Assembly: GCA_023078685.1 (NCBI GenBank)
Contig: JALGAS010000007.1
Coordinates: 2,170,001-2,234,000 of the forward strand
Direction of reading: 5' to 3'
DNA length: 64,000 nt
DNA from: Neopestalotiopsis rosae
Lineage: Eukaryota; Ascomycota; Sordariomycetes; Amphisphaeriales; Sporocadaceae
Numbering within the stretch: the stretch's first letter is position 1; every line of letters starts with the position of its first letter. A program made the translations under genes and the position numbers. Shown in pieces: positions 1-10,951 of this stretch. The notes beneath the pieces were generated by a model, which was not told the DNA's origin, made no database searches, and was given only the letters and a program-made list of their open reading frames with translations.

Positions 1-630
1 TAGAGACGGCCAAGCGTTATCCGCGCAATCTGCTGCAGAACCGCGACACTGCACGCCACCAAAAGGCCGTCGATCCCGAGACCGGCCGCCTCGTGGGGTA
101 TGCGCGCTGGTCGATTCCCGCCGCACACGCCGTCACGGCGACAGGCGACCCAGTGTGGCCTGATGCCGTGGTGCCAGCAGTATCGCCTGAAGAGGAAGAT
201 GAGTTTAAACGCGTTGCGGAGTCGGCTGATTGGAAACCGGATGTTACATCGGATCCATTGGACGATGAGATGATTAGAATCAAACAGGAGCTCATTGCCG
301 CCAAGCCTTACATGGGTACGTGAACTACAGGAAGTTTTGATAATATTCCACTTGGCATCTGTGTGTCTCATCATGTTCACAGTCCTCGACTACCTGGCCG
401 TTCATCCAGAGAACCAACGCCGAGGAATTGCCACTGTTCTGATAGAAAGTGGCATTCGAGAGGCGGAAAAGCTGGGCCTGGACATATTCCTTGTCGCTCG
501 TCCAGCTGGTATGCCAGTCTATCGACGGGCTGGATTCAAAACCATTCAGGTGCTAGTACAGGATGATTCCATTTACGGGGGCCCAGGGGAAATATGCACG
601 TATTACATGACTTACGAGCCTCAGCTCTAG
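1..630 (+). CDS. GNAT-family N-acetyltransferase, 3' part (5' end outside the window)
   Basis: Exons <1..315 and 383..630, with a 67-nt intron (GTACGT donor, CACAG acceptor, phase 1) that restores the frame across the join. The reading frame is open from base 3, so the true start lies upstream. After the join comes the acetyl-CoA-binding signature of the GNAT fold: LDYLAVHPENQRRGIA (the R/Q-x-x-G-x-A loop), then an alpha-helix and VARPAGMPVYRRAGF, where such enzymes have the 'YxxxGF' strand. GNAT enzymes move an acetyl group from acetyl-CoA to an amine. The fungal proteins of this look are usually small cytosolic enzymes of unknown substrate, and the substrate cannot be read here. The family call is firm; the specificity is unknown. 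Confidence 0.85.
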
Positions 631-2979
631 CCGGAAGGATCACGAGGAGATCTTTGAAGTATTTGACAATGGAATCAAAAGCGCTTGTTGCTGTCCATGA
701 GCCGTAACACAACTATGTACAGTGGTAGCAGTGTATTTCGACCTTATTGTTTTGTCCTAAGAGCGTTCCATTTTCGGGATGGTGAACTTGATTGTACGCC
801 GAAGATTTGTACTTTGCGACTTTGGCCAAAAGTACATTGCACTTGTATTCTAGAACAGCGGGTATAGTATGTTAGATCGAGACTGGCAAATAATCCGGGC
901 AATTGTGGTGGTCATATCTGCAAATCTGATGCAACCAAATGACTCCTTCAAACAATTTGAACTTCTGTTTGCCAGGACTGGGATAAGCGGCAACAAAGCA
1001 GGCATTTTATTCTATTCACTGGCTCAATTGAATGAAAGCTATGTCGACTGTAAACTGTGAGCTTGACTAATTGATTACAGAAGCCTTTATTGATTGTACT
1101 CTTTCGACCAAAGGTGTACTATTGCCGCACATGAAGAAGCACTGAAGTTAGTCCTACAGGTGCGAGACAAGATATTGTTCATCGAGAGTCAGAAACGAGA
1201 AAAGACACCGCGGCCATGGAGCCTGACAACATGGCCAGGGCGTCTGGCGCGAATTCTTCGAGAGTAATTCATATATCATACCCATCCTGCCTTACGGAGG
1301 TTCAAATGTAAGAAAGTCAGCAAAGGAATCACAATTGCCTAGCTAGGGAAGGGGCCAAAATAGCATCCATTCTGTCGTTGCCTTGGTAGGACCTCGGCCG
1401 AAGAGATCATTAGAGTGAGTTCGACGTACTCAAAGATCGCACATCGAACTCTATGACTTCTTGTCGATCTCACCGCCTGCTTTGATTTCCACATTCTCAA
1501 GAGACAAGCTGCACGTCGACAAAGCCCGTCAAAGTCCTCCATTGGCTATCACAGGAACCTTTCGAATAGTAGTTCTCACTGGAGGGCATGGGTGACTGTT
1601 GGGGGTCACATTCTCTTTGTCCTCATTTAGCCGGATGTTGATTGCCAGTGTCGTATGAAGTAACCTACACCTGCAACCTCTTCCCCCGTGTATGGAATCT
1701 TTGCACCAACCAGCAGTCAACTTGCAAAGCACAAGAAGATTCGATCTGTAATAGCAAGAGCTGAAGTGGGCTCGCCACTCCAAGCCCTCCATTCCCGTCT
1801 GCCAGCCAAGTCAAATCGTCATTTGATGACACCAGCATCATTTCTGGAGCTGACAACAAAAAGTCCCACAACGGTAGGCAGATTGTCGATCGCGATGCAA
1901 GCTGGTAAGCAGCTGACAACAATCTGCCTTCTCTATGGCTGGACGTTTTGGCGAAAGGAATGGGGTAACCCCTTTTCGGACATCAGGTCAAACTCTATAG
2001 AGCGGATGCAGATGCATGGGCTCAACGGTCGTTATGCTGCCAGACCACCAAGGGAACGGGGCGTATTTCGACCGCAGACTACTTCCTGAGTTACTCATAA
2101 GCCAATAGCCACCCTTCCCCGAGTACTCGTGAGGCATTCAGTGTGGCCAGAATCGATCTGCGAGTTTCATTCAGAGTCTGCAGAGACGATATCGTGGGGA
2201 TCGCCCGGGTTGCCTATTTGGGGATATACTCGACTAAGATCGTCGGTTTCGGTTAGCCGTGGCCTTGATGAACTACGATATAGGGACTTCGGCACTCCCA
2301 TTCACCATAAGCCCTTTCGTCTTTTGCTCTCTATACTAGAGACACCTATCATTGGCCCTGTCACTCCTGCTCACCCACCAGTTCTTACAGAATCCTTCTC
2401 CGTTGTGGTCAGGCTTCTTACCATCTTGAGTGCCCACCGACACGGTACGATTACCCGACTAACGACGGTCTCCTCTCACCAGTCCTGCACTTGTCAGATT
2501 CCGAGCGCCATCTTCAGAGTACTCAGAGCCGTTTGTGCCGGCTACGAATGAAGAGACGAGGTGTGGACGCCTCTGATGGCGATGGCTGACAGGATGCATG
2601 GACTTGCACATACTCGAACTCCTCGACGATGATATTACTCGAATGATTGAACGATGACTGGTCCGAGGAGGTGTGAGCATCGCGCGTGATGCTCTTCCAT
2701 CTCCATCCTTCGACCTTGGGCCTCAAGACAGTCCTGCTCAAGACGGTGATCGCCCAGAGGGGATGGGTAGAGAATAATGCTCGATGTATCCTGAGCTTGC
2801 TGTCACGTTGAGAGTCCAGTTCTGTTATGACAGCTCTAGGACCATTCTCTGAGTTGTCGCGATGGGGCAATGATACGAGTATATAAAGACGCTGCTGCTC
2901 CTGGTTATTCGGAACTCTCAATACCACCATCAACCACATCTTCACTGCAATATTCAAACTACTCACTTTCACCTTCAAC
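631..2979. other. Intergenic, 2.3 kb, no supported gene
   Basis: Only short overlapping frames occur, starting at GTG or TTG and without recognisable domains or splice-consistent extensions. The last 100 bases form the promoter and 5' UTR of the downstream secreted-protein gene. I see no repeat, tRNA or transposon motif. Confidence 0.5.
2882..2887 (+). promoter_or_regulatory. TATA box (TATAAA) of the secreted protein gene
   Basis: TATAAA lies 93 bases before the ATG at 2980 and is followed by a CA-rich leader (CACATCTTCACTGC, CACTTTCACC) typical of strongly expressed fungal genes. Confidence 0.6.
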
Positions 2980-3379
2980 ATGCGCTTCTCTGCTGCTCTC
3001 TTGGCACTTGTCGCCTCCACCGGCATGGCATCCCCAAACCCAATCATCAGCCGCGACATCACCACCACTGAGGCCATGACCGATGCCATCAGCTTTGCAG
3101 CAGCTGATGACGACTGTGACTTGCTGAAGTGTGCAGCTGTCATTGCATCTGCTGCCTGCATCGGTGCCAGCATCGCGCTGGGACCTGGTGGCATTCCCAG
3201 CCTGTTGGGCTGCACGGCTGGCGGAGCGAGTGCGGTACGTATTTCTGCGTGATAACTTCCCTTGTGTATTTGTGTGAGTAAGCAGGTATCTGATACATCA
3301 GTAGATCTGCCCCTGCGCCAACTGCGTCGATGCTCTCGGAGACTTCCTGAAGAACAACGGCGTCTGCCCTTCTGACTAA
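2980..3379 (+). CDS. Small secreted cysteine-rich protein (109 aa)
   Basis: Exons 2980..3234 and 3305..3379. The 70-nt intron has a GTACGT donor and is phase 0; the acceptor must be the TAG at 3302-3304, because the CAG just before it would give an immediate stop. The N-terminus is a clear signal peptide (MRFSAALLALVASTGMA). A short acidic/Thr pro-like segment follows, then a mature part with eight cysteines at about residues 46, 51, 60, 78, 87, 89, 92 and 106. The centre is Ala/Gly-rich and hydrophobic (IGASIALGPGGIPSLLG). I do not recognise a named family. Size, signal peptide and paired cysteines fit an apoplastic effector-like or antimicrobial-type secreted protein, but that is inference. 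A TATA box and CA-rich leader suggest inducible, strong expression. Confidence 0.75.
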
Positions 3380-4763
3380 GGTCATGGACGTGAAGCATTT
3401 GTTGGCGCGCAGTCTCGGTACACGACTGACTACCTAGGTCGTTAGTACAATGCCGTTTGGTGCCGGTGGATGGTTGCTCTGTCTCCTTTGTCCAGCCGTC
3501 TGACGATAATAAGCCTTCTGTATAGTGGTCTTTGCGTTGGTGTGCGAGAAAATGGTTCTATCTGTGTCCTGGGCTTCCTTTGAAAGAATTTTCTACATCG
3601 GAGGAGGCCGGCCGATCGATATTCTACATGGATGAAACTACAATAAAAGCTTTCCCCAAGCAGCCAAAACGCTCCAAGACTTTTGTGATCTGCATTATCT
3701 GAACCGGTGAAGCAGCAATATGTTTGCAAAAACTGAGAGAACTGCACTCAGAGGATGACTACAGATACAGAAGAGCCTGCTAGATGTGCATAGTTGACGA
3801 TAATCTCTCCCGTTCAGGAATCCCCCGTCCATTGGTTATCCGGCCCGCTGTGGAGCTGAAATCCGGTTATCCGAGTCTGGCGAGCCAGAAGACGGCCGGG
3901 CCCTGGTCCCGGGTCTCGGTCGCTACGCGCCGAAAGCTACGCCCATCACGCGTCTGCCGGTGATGCCAAGACATGCAGACTCAGGGGCATGTTTGGCGTT
4001 ATACCTGGGCTGGTCGATATCTCCAGTAGCTGAAGCCCTAATATGATATGCTTACCTATTCAAGATGTCTGGTTTGTTCCACAACAGCCAGTGTCCCGGC
4101 GAATTGGCGGAAGAAGTGGACCTGAGTCATATATTGCTCAGCCTCGTAAACGTCTTGAGAACGAAATTCTCCGAATCCCCAGCTCGAGTTAGATGAATGA
4201 TTAATATGAATGCAAGGTGCATGGTCCCGGCGGCGGCTTGAGAATGAACATCAAATATGTAGCCACTAGATTCCTCAACACCGTGACACGATCCTTTATA
4301 TAAAACTGCGAAGTGGCTCTCCTTAAGCCATACATGGATCAAAGTCCCCTTGCAGCTCCGCAACTCGTAAGCTCCGGAAAACTCGTAAACTCGTATTTTC
4401 TCGTATCGCTCTATGTCACCGGCAATCCTTCTCTAATCCTAGTCTATCTAGTGTACGATATTGCAAATACTTGATGCTCAGGATATCTTGTGGAACGAGT
4501 TGACTCAGAATACTGCCGAAATATTCTGGAGCAGAATTAACTCCAAACATTGCCAAGAGAATGTTTGCTATCTTCACGACCTCAGGCAATGGAGGCTACG
4601 AGCTACAAATACCTACCCAGAATCCGGCGCCGACATGACGATCTTGAATTCTGACACAGAACAATCATCGTCTTTCTTTCAATTCTAACTTCGAAACTAC
4701 CGGGTGTAGCTGATTCTCTATTCTTATCATTCACTTCACAAACTCTCGTTTCAATACATCACC
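3380..4763. other. Intergenic, AA9 promoter region
   Basis: Holds the 3' flank of the secreted protein gene and the upstream region of the AA9 gene, ending in a CT/CA-rich leader just before the ATG. No coding frame is supported and no repeat was seen. Confidence 0.5.
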
Positions 4764-5766
4764 ATGAAGCACTCCGCCAATTTCGTTGCCGTGGCTGCTG
4801 CGCTGGCACGCGTAGCTGATGCTCACTACATCTTCAGCCAGCTTGTTCTCAATGGTGTCGCTTCAGATGACTGGCAGTACATCCGCCAGACGACCAGAAC
4901 CGAGAACTACATGCCAACAAAGTTCACCAACACCTACGACAACCTCACTCCCAGTGACAGTGATTTCCGCTGCAACCTGGGATCTTTCAGCAACGCTGCC
5001 AACACTGAGGTTGCTGATGTTGCCGCCGGTGATACTATCGCTATGAAGCTCTTTTATGATGGTAGCATTGCGCACCCAGGACCTGGTCAAGTCTGTACGT
5101 TTGAACTTTTTTTGAACAAATACCTTAGAGCCTGTCTGAGTCAATATTTACTGACTGCCCTCGCATGAATAGATATGTCCAAGGCTCCCACTGGAAACGT
5201 CCAGGAATACGAGGGCGATGGCGACTGGTTCAAGATCTACGAGGTGACCATCTGCGACGAAAGTGGTGACTTGACCAAAGACGCTTGGTGCGCCTATGGC
5301 ATGTCCCAGTTCGAATTCCAAATTCCCGCGGACACACCTGCTGGTGAATACCTCGTTCGCGCCGAGCATGTTGGTCTCCACGGAGCTCAGAATGACGAGG
5401 CCGAGTTTTTCTACAGGTGAGTTTATCAAATAGTTATTTTTCGAAAGAGAACTTATCTGACTCGGATCATCTAGCTGCGCTCAAGTCAAGGTCTCTGGCT
5501 CCGGCTCCGGCACTCCTGCGACGACTTACCAGATTCCTGGCCTCTACACCGAATCCATGGAGCTGTTCAACGGCCTCAACCTGTGGACCGACGACGCTAG
5601 CCAGGTCGAGGCAGACATTGCTCTGACCCCCATTGGAGATGATGTCTTTGGCAGCTCATCCTCTACCTCGACGACTTCCTCTGTCCAAGCTGCCTCTGAC
5701 ACTACCAGCTCGGCTGCGGCTAGCTCAGCTACTGCGAGCCACGGTTGCAAGTCTGCCAAGAATTAG
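4764..5766 (+). CDS. AA9 lytic polysaccharide monooxygenase (formerly GH61), 288 aa
   Basis: Exons 4764..5094, 5173..5416 and 5475..5766; introns of 78 and 58 nt (GTACGT and GTGAGT donors). Family knowledge: AA9 enzymes are secreted copper enzymes that oxidatively cleave cellulose or related glucans. Sequence evidence: a signal peptide ending at Ala20, so the mature protein starts with His21 (HYIF), the first half of the copper histidine brace; the second histidine is His104 in the SIAHPGPGQV motif; GQVYMSKAP and EFFYSCAQVKV complete the family signature, the latter carrying the axial Tyr. A Ser/Thr/Ala-rich tail of about 50 residues ends the protein and there is no CBM1. Expression is probably induced by plant polysaccharide, but no specific operator was proven. 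Confidence 0.95.
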
Positions 5767-6331
5767 ACCTACCAAAGAGACTTGCTGGGCATGATCGCCG
5801 ATCTCGATCTGGGGCTCTGGGGGACTTTCTAGCTACGGCAGGAGGTCTAGGGAAATTCCATGGCGAAGGAAACGGCTATACCGGGGCAACTTGCAGAAAT
5901 GCTTGGTAGTCCTGGTCACGGCCTCTGTTCATATCACATCGCAAGGATATATCTACAGGCTCTACAGCTTGAGTCAATTCTTGTACATATTCACTTCAAT
6001 CACGCTCGTTTAGATATCTTTGTATGTAACATTATTAAGACCTGATTCAATGCAGCTCCAAAACAATACTCCCCCGAAACGTGAGAGTTGTTTGCGGCCA
6101 GGACAATATTCTCTCATCTGGCGATGTGATTTAGATATCAATCCAAGGTATGGTGACCAGTCTTTACTGCCATGTCTTGCTTGGTAGTAGAGCAGGACTA
6201 GTTATGCCATGCCCTCAAATCTAGATCCCCCTTTCTATTGCCAACCTCCTAGACCTGTGGCATCCCTTGAATCACACAACCGGTCAGAAACATGAAGTCC
6301 ACTATGAGATCCAAAATTTCTCTAGTTGTAC
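5767..6331. other. Intergenic between convergent genes
   Basis: 3' flanks of the AA9 gene (plus strand) and the small secreted protein gene (minus strand). No coding frame or repeat is supported. Confidence 0.5.
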
Positions 6332-6648
6332 TTATGATGAACTACAGTAATCGGCGCAGTCGGTTTGCGAGGCCGTGATGCAGTCGTTGGTGCATTGGGA
6401 TCGGCCAAGCGCGTCGCGAGAGGCGCAGGTAACAGAGCAGGACAATCGCAAAAGGTTCGTGCATGAGAAGTAGTCACCTCCCAGGCAGGAACTTCTGGCT
6501 TTGACCTCGACAGGCTGCTCAACGGGCGCCGCAGTAGCCGCAGCGGCAAAGACGGCGAGGGTCTGGAGCTGGTACTGGTCAGTCAAAGGTACCAGGCTTC
6601 GCACGGGTTGAGAGGATCACTCACGAGCTGAGCGAAATGCATCTTCAT
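6332..6648 (-). CDS. Small secreted 8-Cys protein with CX3C-X10-CX3C core (86 aa)
   Basis: Exons 6648..6625 and 6568..6332 on the minus strand. The intron has a GTGAGT donor, a CTGAC branch site and a CAG acceptor; an alternative in-frame CAG 6 nt further on would drop two residues. The start MKMHFAQL joined to LQTLAVFAAAATAAP makes a convincing signal peptide. The mature part holds eight cysteines (36, 44, 52, 56, 67, 71, 79, 83) with spacing C-x7-C-x7-C-x3-C-x10-C-x3-C-x7-C-x3-C. Two CX3C pairs separated by ten residues is the pattern of alpha-hairpinin folds, where two antiparallel helices are stapled by disulphides. No named family is recognised. A secreted effector, enzyme inhibitor or antimicrobial role is possible but unproven. 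Confidence 0.7.
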
Positions 6649-7791
6649 ATGAGTCTGTTGGAGTGATGGAGGGGGCTCTTTTGAGGTTAAAGTAAGTGCT
6701 GAAGGTTGTTGATGTTGGTGTTCTGACTTGTTCTTGATCCGAGTGTGAGTGATGGGTACACAATGATTGATCCCAGGGAAAGGACCTCTTATTTATACTT
6801 CCTTCCCCCTCTCGTGCTTCCTCGCCACACGGCTGACATTCATCATAGTGAGCTTGCCTCATCGTATGACTTGTGCTTGATGCAGAACTGTCATTGACGT
6901 GGAAATGCCATTATGAAACCTACACTTGCTACTAAGCCGCTCGCCTCGAATCTGCCAAGATTGTCAGTATGGAATATCTTATCCACAATATCGTGTGCTT
7001 GTACTAGTATATAGTTCATAGGAGGCTGTGATCGACTAACTCCAGCCTTCTGACCAATTGCCTTATGGGCGACTAGTCCCACTAGCAAGGGACAAACGAA
7101 GCTGAAAGTATCTCCCCCACATAAGAGGCTGCGGCCGCCTGCTGGCTTGTACAAAGGAATAGCTCAGGATTTGAAGTGTTTGTCTCGTATAATCCTTTAC
7201 AATTCTTCTCCGCTTCTTTGAAGTTGTTGCCTACTGTATTATAGCATGGTAAGCTGGCTTGGTACTTGTGGTCTCGCATTCCGATGTCTCGGTCTCCGAA
7301 GGTTAGTATGTCTTGGCGGCAATGCAATGTGAACAAAGCGATGTTCTTATTCTCGATTGCTTGGCGATGACAATATAAAGGAATTTTATACAACAGGTAA
7401 TGGAATTGAGCATATGCAGTCGTGGATTTAAAAATGCGGGCGATGTGGGCACTGAATGTCATGAGCTGTGTAGGTGCGTTATTGCGACCTCGAGATAGCA
7501 GCGCGGCTGCTGCGAATAATCCTATGGAGAGTGAAGGATCATCCACAACCGGCAATGCTTCTTAGTGGCATTCGAAAATCTCCCCATGAATATTTTAATA
7601 TTATTGTATTATTCTCTGTCTATTGTTGCAGGGCAATTTCCTCAATCCTCCGTCCGATAAGACCCGCGCGTGATTGTCTAGCTGAACAAATCCTTCCTTG
7701 CCCTTGCAAAGCTCGCTTGGCATATTCCTACTATTACCTAAAAAGAAGCTTTGACGATGCTGGTCATACTCGTTCTAGTTTTTATTTTTCT
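6649..7791. other. Intergenic, 1.1 kb
   Basis: Contains the leader and promoter of the 8-Cys secreted gene (minus strand) and the 3' flank of the MFS gene, including an AT-rich patch near 7590-7620. The frames seen here lack ATG starts or domains. Confidence 0.5.
6792..6797 (-). promoter_or_regulatory. TATA box (TATAAA, minus strand)
   Basis: TATAAA on the minus strand about 145 bases upstream of the ATG at 6648 of the 8-Cys secreted protein gene. Confidence 0.45.
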
Positions 7792-9415
7792 TCAGACAAA
7801 TTCTTGTCTATCACGCATCCTGAGACGCTGGCCGAATTTCATCAAAAGTAAAGGCATCGGAATGATTGCCAGAGCAATAAACCCCAACACGGAGTTGCCC
7901 CATCCCAACCCCAGACGTCGGTACAGAGGAGGACCTGACAGCGGAATTACAGTGCCGCAGAAATTTCGAAAGGCAGCGGAGCCAGCAATGGCGCTGGCCG
8001 AGTATAGCCCAAAGGCGTCGACCAAGTAACTCCGAACAGGGATCGTGGTGGACACGAGGCCCACGCCGATCATGCCTGTTGCCATGATAGGTGCCATGTA
8101 GTGAACGTGAAATTCAGTTGTCCAACCATAGAAGAACAGGGCAATGGGTAGGATAAGGCCGCCAAAGATGAGGGGTGGTAGACGTTGTTCAGGCTGAGTC
8201 TGGCCCGACTTTGATTGGCGGCGCACCCAAATGTCCAGAGTGGCACTGCATAGGAAGACGCCGACCACGCAGCCAATTCCTGGATAGAAAGTTAGAAACG
8301 TTTACAACCAGTAAAAGAGGTTCATTGAAACATGCCAAGTCCTAGAAAGCTGAGGCCAGCTTGACTCGCCGAGAAGCCATAAACGCTCTCAAAAACGCTG
8401 GTGAGAGTAGTCGCCACTAAATAGATGTATCCATAAACAATACCAAGGTATAGAGAGATCAGGAACAAAGCTGGTGACGTGAAAAGTAAAAATAGAGGTC
8501 TTATGCAAGATTCTTGAATGATCTGCAGTGCATTTCGCTCGGTTTCGTACCTGGACTTCCAGTTCGGGTTGTGCGTTTCTTTCCTGAGCCGAATGGCTTT
8601 CTTTTTCAAGATTTGAATAATATATGTCTCGCGCAGCGTCAGTAGGAAACACACTTCAATGAGACCGCACAGGATAGTCATGATCCAGAAACACCACCTC
8701 CACCCTAACGCCTGGCCAACGTAACCTCCCAGAATTGGACCTACGACAGGTCCAAGCATGGGTGCGAGTCCTGCTATCGCCATGGCGTTGCCGCGCTGCT
8801 CGACTGGGAACAAGTCGCCGACGGTGCTAGGGTTCAAAGCAGTCGACACCACTGCCATGCCGTTCAGAAATCTAAACGCTACCAACATGTGGATATTGGT
8901 ACTCAGGGCGCAAGCGGCCGAGAACACAATGAAGAGGATGGTGCCGGCATGATATATGTAGAATCGTCCGTAGAGTTCGGATAGCGGTGCCACGATGAGG
9001 GGTCCCAGAATTTCGCCCAGTTCCCATATGGTAATAATCAGCGTTAAATATGAGGTGCCTTCTTCATGAAACTCGGCGAGGACTTGAGGCGCAACAGGTG
9101 CGCATATGATCACGCCCAGATTTCTGTATTCGAGTGAGTAGATAGGCCAATTGCTGTTTGAGTACTGAGAGATTACACTGCAAAATCCAAAGTAGAAACA
9201 ATCAAGACCAAGGCCCATTTTCGTCCGCGTGACCAATTCTTTGGATTCGTCAAGTCGTCCTCTCCATCAAAGTCGACCAGTGTGTCCTGCGGTGTTGCTT
9301 CGCGCTCGATCGCGCGGGTCTCGAGAGGGGGGGCCAAGGCGGAAGTCTTTTCTGCTGTGACTGCTTGTAACATTTGTACTTCTGACGCATCGTCTGATGC
9401 GATTTGAGGTGCCAT
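7792..9415 (-). CDS. MFS transporter, DHA1-like drug/metabolite exporter (504 aa)
   Basis: Exons (minus) 9415..9177, 9123..8336 and 8279..7792. Start is the ATG at 9415 (MAPQ). Family knowledge: such carriers are plasma-membrane proton antiporters exporting drugs or metabolites. Sequence evidence: NPKNW before the first membrane helix, PLSELYGR (loop 2-3 motif A), FRFLNGMA, the motif-C-like GPVVGPILGGYVGQALGWRWCFW, and about twelve hydrophobic segments with a central charged loop (KKKAIRLRKETHNPNW). Intron 1 (53 nt) has a weak GTAATC donor but restores the family sequence. Intron 2 (56 nt) only keeps frame if its donor is GC (GCATGT), giving LGLG|IGCVVG. The exported compound is unknown; no biosynthetic cluster is visible beside it. 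Confidence 0.88.
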
Positions 9416-9764
9416 TATGGTGTTTAATTCCGCCTTAATGGCCAAAACAATGTTTGGTAGTTCTGGGAGATTCCAGCGACACCGCTACTTCCTGCATTTG
9501 CGGGGTTCAATCCGACCCAGCGTTATGGTACTGTGCGTGCACTTCCCCTAGCAAACACCTTGGCATGGGTTCAATTATTCTTCAATGAGCTCGATGATCT
9601 TAAGATCCAAGGTCATACGGATAACGTGGTCATTAAATTGGATATTGTATTACAATAGGAATTGGGCATTCCCCAAGTTGGATTGTCGCGACGCGTAGTC
9701 ACTTGAAGTAGAAATACTGATAAAAGACAGCAATGACCAGGGGTACTTGCAGCCGGATCCCGAC
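9416..9764. other. Short intergenic gap (349 nt)
   Basis: Upstream region of the MFS gene and 3' flank of the lipase gene, both on the minus strand. Nothing else seen. Confidence 0.5.
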
Positions 9765-10951
9765 TCATGAAATTGGGTTCGAGACCTGTGCCAGCACCAG
9801 GGCATACTGCTGATCCATCTGCGTAAACATCTCGAGGCGTTCAACAAGGTCCTTGTCATAGCCAGTCTTGTTCCAGGTAGTCTGGGTGAATTGAGGCAAA
9901 TCTCCCAGGTCCATGTTGCCGTGTGCATGACCACCTCCGCAATCGGTCATCTTGACAAAGTAGTACAGATGAGATTGAACAGCTGGCCAGTAGCCGCTAC
10001 CGCTGCAGTCCATGTTAACTAAGCCGTCGCACTGAATGATTTCTTCGGGTGCATAAGTGAGGCGATTGAAGGGACCGTCACGAAGCCAGTATTCGGGGGT
10101 GGTGTGGGCATAGCCCAGGTATGCTGCAGGCGGGAGGCGCGGAATCTCGTCGTCGAAATGCGTGATACGGTACTCATTTCCGGGCTGGTTACGTATGTAA
10201 TTCATAAAGACGGTGTTTCCAACGCGCGGCGATCCGTATGTATAGATATCGACGTTGACAGACTCAAACTCCTCGCGAATGTACGAGCCTAGGAGCAGCG
10301 CTACACCGCCACCAAGCGAGTGACCGGTGACCGTGACGTTGTAGTCTGGGTAGTTGTGAATCGACTCTCGTAAGGAGTCATAAAAGCTGTCGTCGGCGAT
10401 GTCTTGGAATGCTTGATCGAGGCCGCGATGCACGCGACAGAATGCTCCATATGGACAACTGGCCTGGAGGAAGCGAAGGTCGGTAAGCCAGTTGCGGATG
10501 TTGTAGCCTCCACTCACTCCAACCACTAGCTCTTTTCTGTACGAGTTGACAGAAATATAAGCAGTTATATCGGTAGTACTGCTTCTGAATGGGGTGTCAA
10601 TGTCCAGCTGCAATATTCAGGTTCATGTACCTACGTAAATCTGGCAAGAGTTGTTGTGTTGTCCAGACAAAGGCTACCCTTGCAAAACGTTGGAGCGCTT
10701 ACATTCCCAATGTGGCAATAGCTAGCTCCAGCATACTTGGCATATAGCTTGAAGTTGTCCAAGTCTTCTTGGTTTGCCGTTGCGGCTGTATTCTGTTGTT
10801 AGCTGTCGGACATTAGGGCATTAAGTACGACAGTTCTCTCACGAGGATCAGGTATTCTCCTTGCAGCGGCTGGTGTTATATTCGTCTCAATTAGGGGCGA
10901 GGCGATGCTGATGGATGCTAGCAATGAGATATACGGAACAAATAGCCTCAT
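9765..10951 (-). CDS. Secreted fungal class 3 lipase (344 aa)
   Basis: Exons (minus) 10951..10843, 10785..10703 and 10607..9765. The signal peptide (MRLFVPYISLLASISIASP) indicates secretion. The alpha/beta-hydrolase triad of filamentous-fungal lipases is present: Ser161 in GHSLGGG, Asp217 in HFDDEIPRLPP and His277 in QSHLYYF. Family role: hydrolysis of acylglycerols or related esters. The usual oxyanion motif SFRGS reads VSGGYNIRNW here, a departure worth noting. The second intron (95 nt, GTAAGC...GCAG) is the only phase-compatible canonical solution, yet its first 22 codons read like the conserved Cys-bearing lipase segment (TFCKGSLC), so this join is uncertain. The gene is divergent from the SDR gene at 12304. 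Confidence 0.88.

Noticed and set aside
1688..2551. Plus-strand frames of 133 and 140 codons
   Set aside because: They start at GTG, have no domain and do not extend through splice sites.
2523..3398. 291-codon minus-strand frame
   Set aside because: It overlaps the secreted-protein gene and its promoter antisense and shows no domain.
9481..9540. tRNA-like T-loop (GGTTCAATCC)
   Set aside because: No matching stems or cloverleaf around it.
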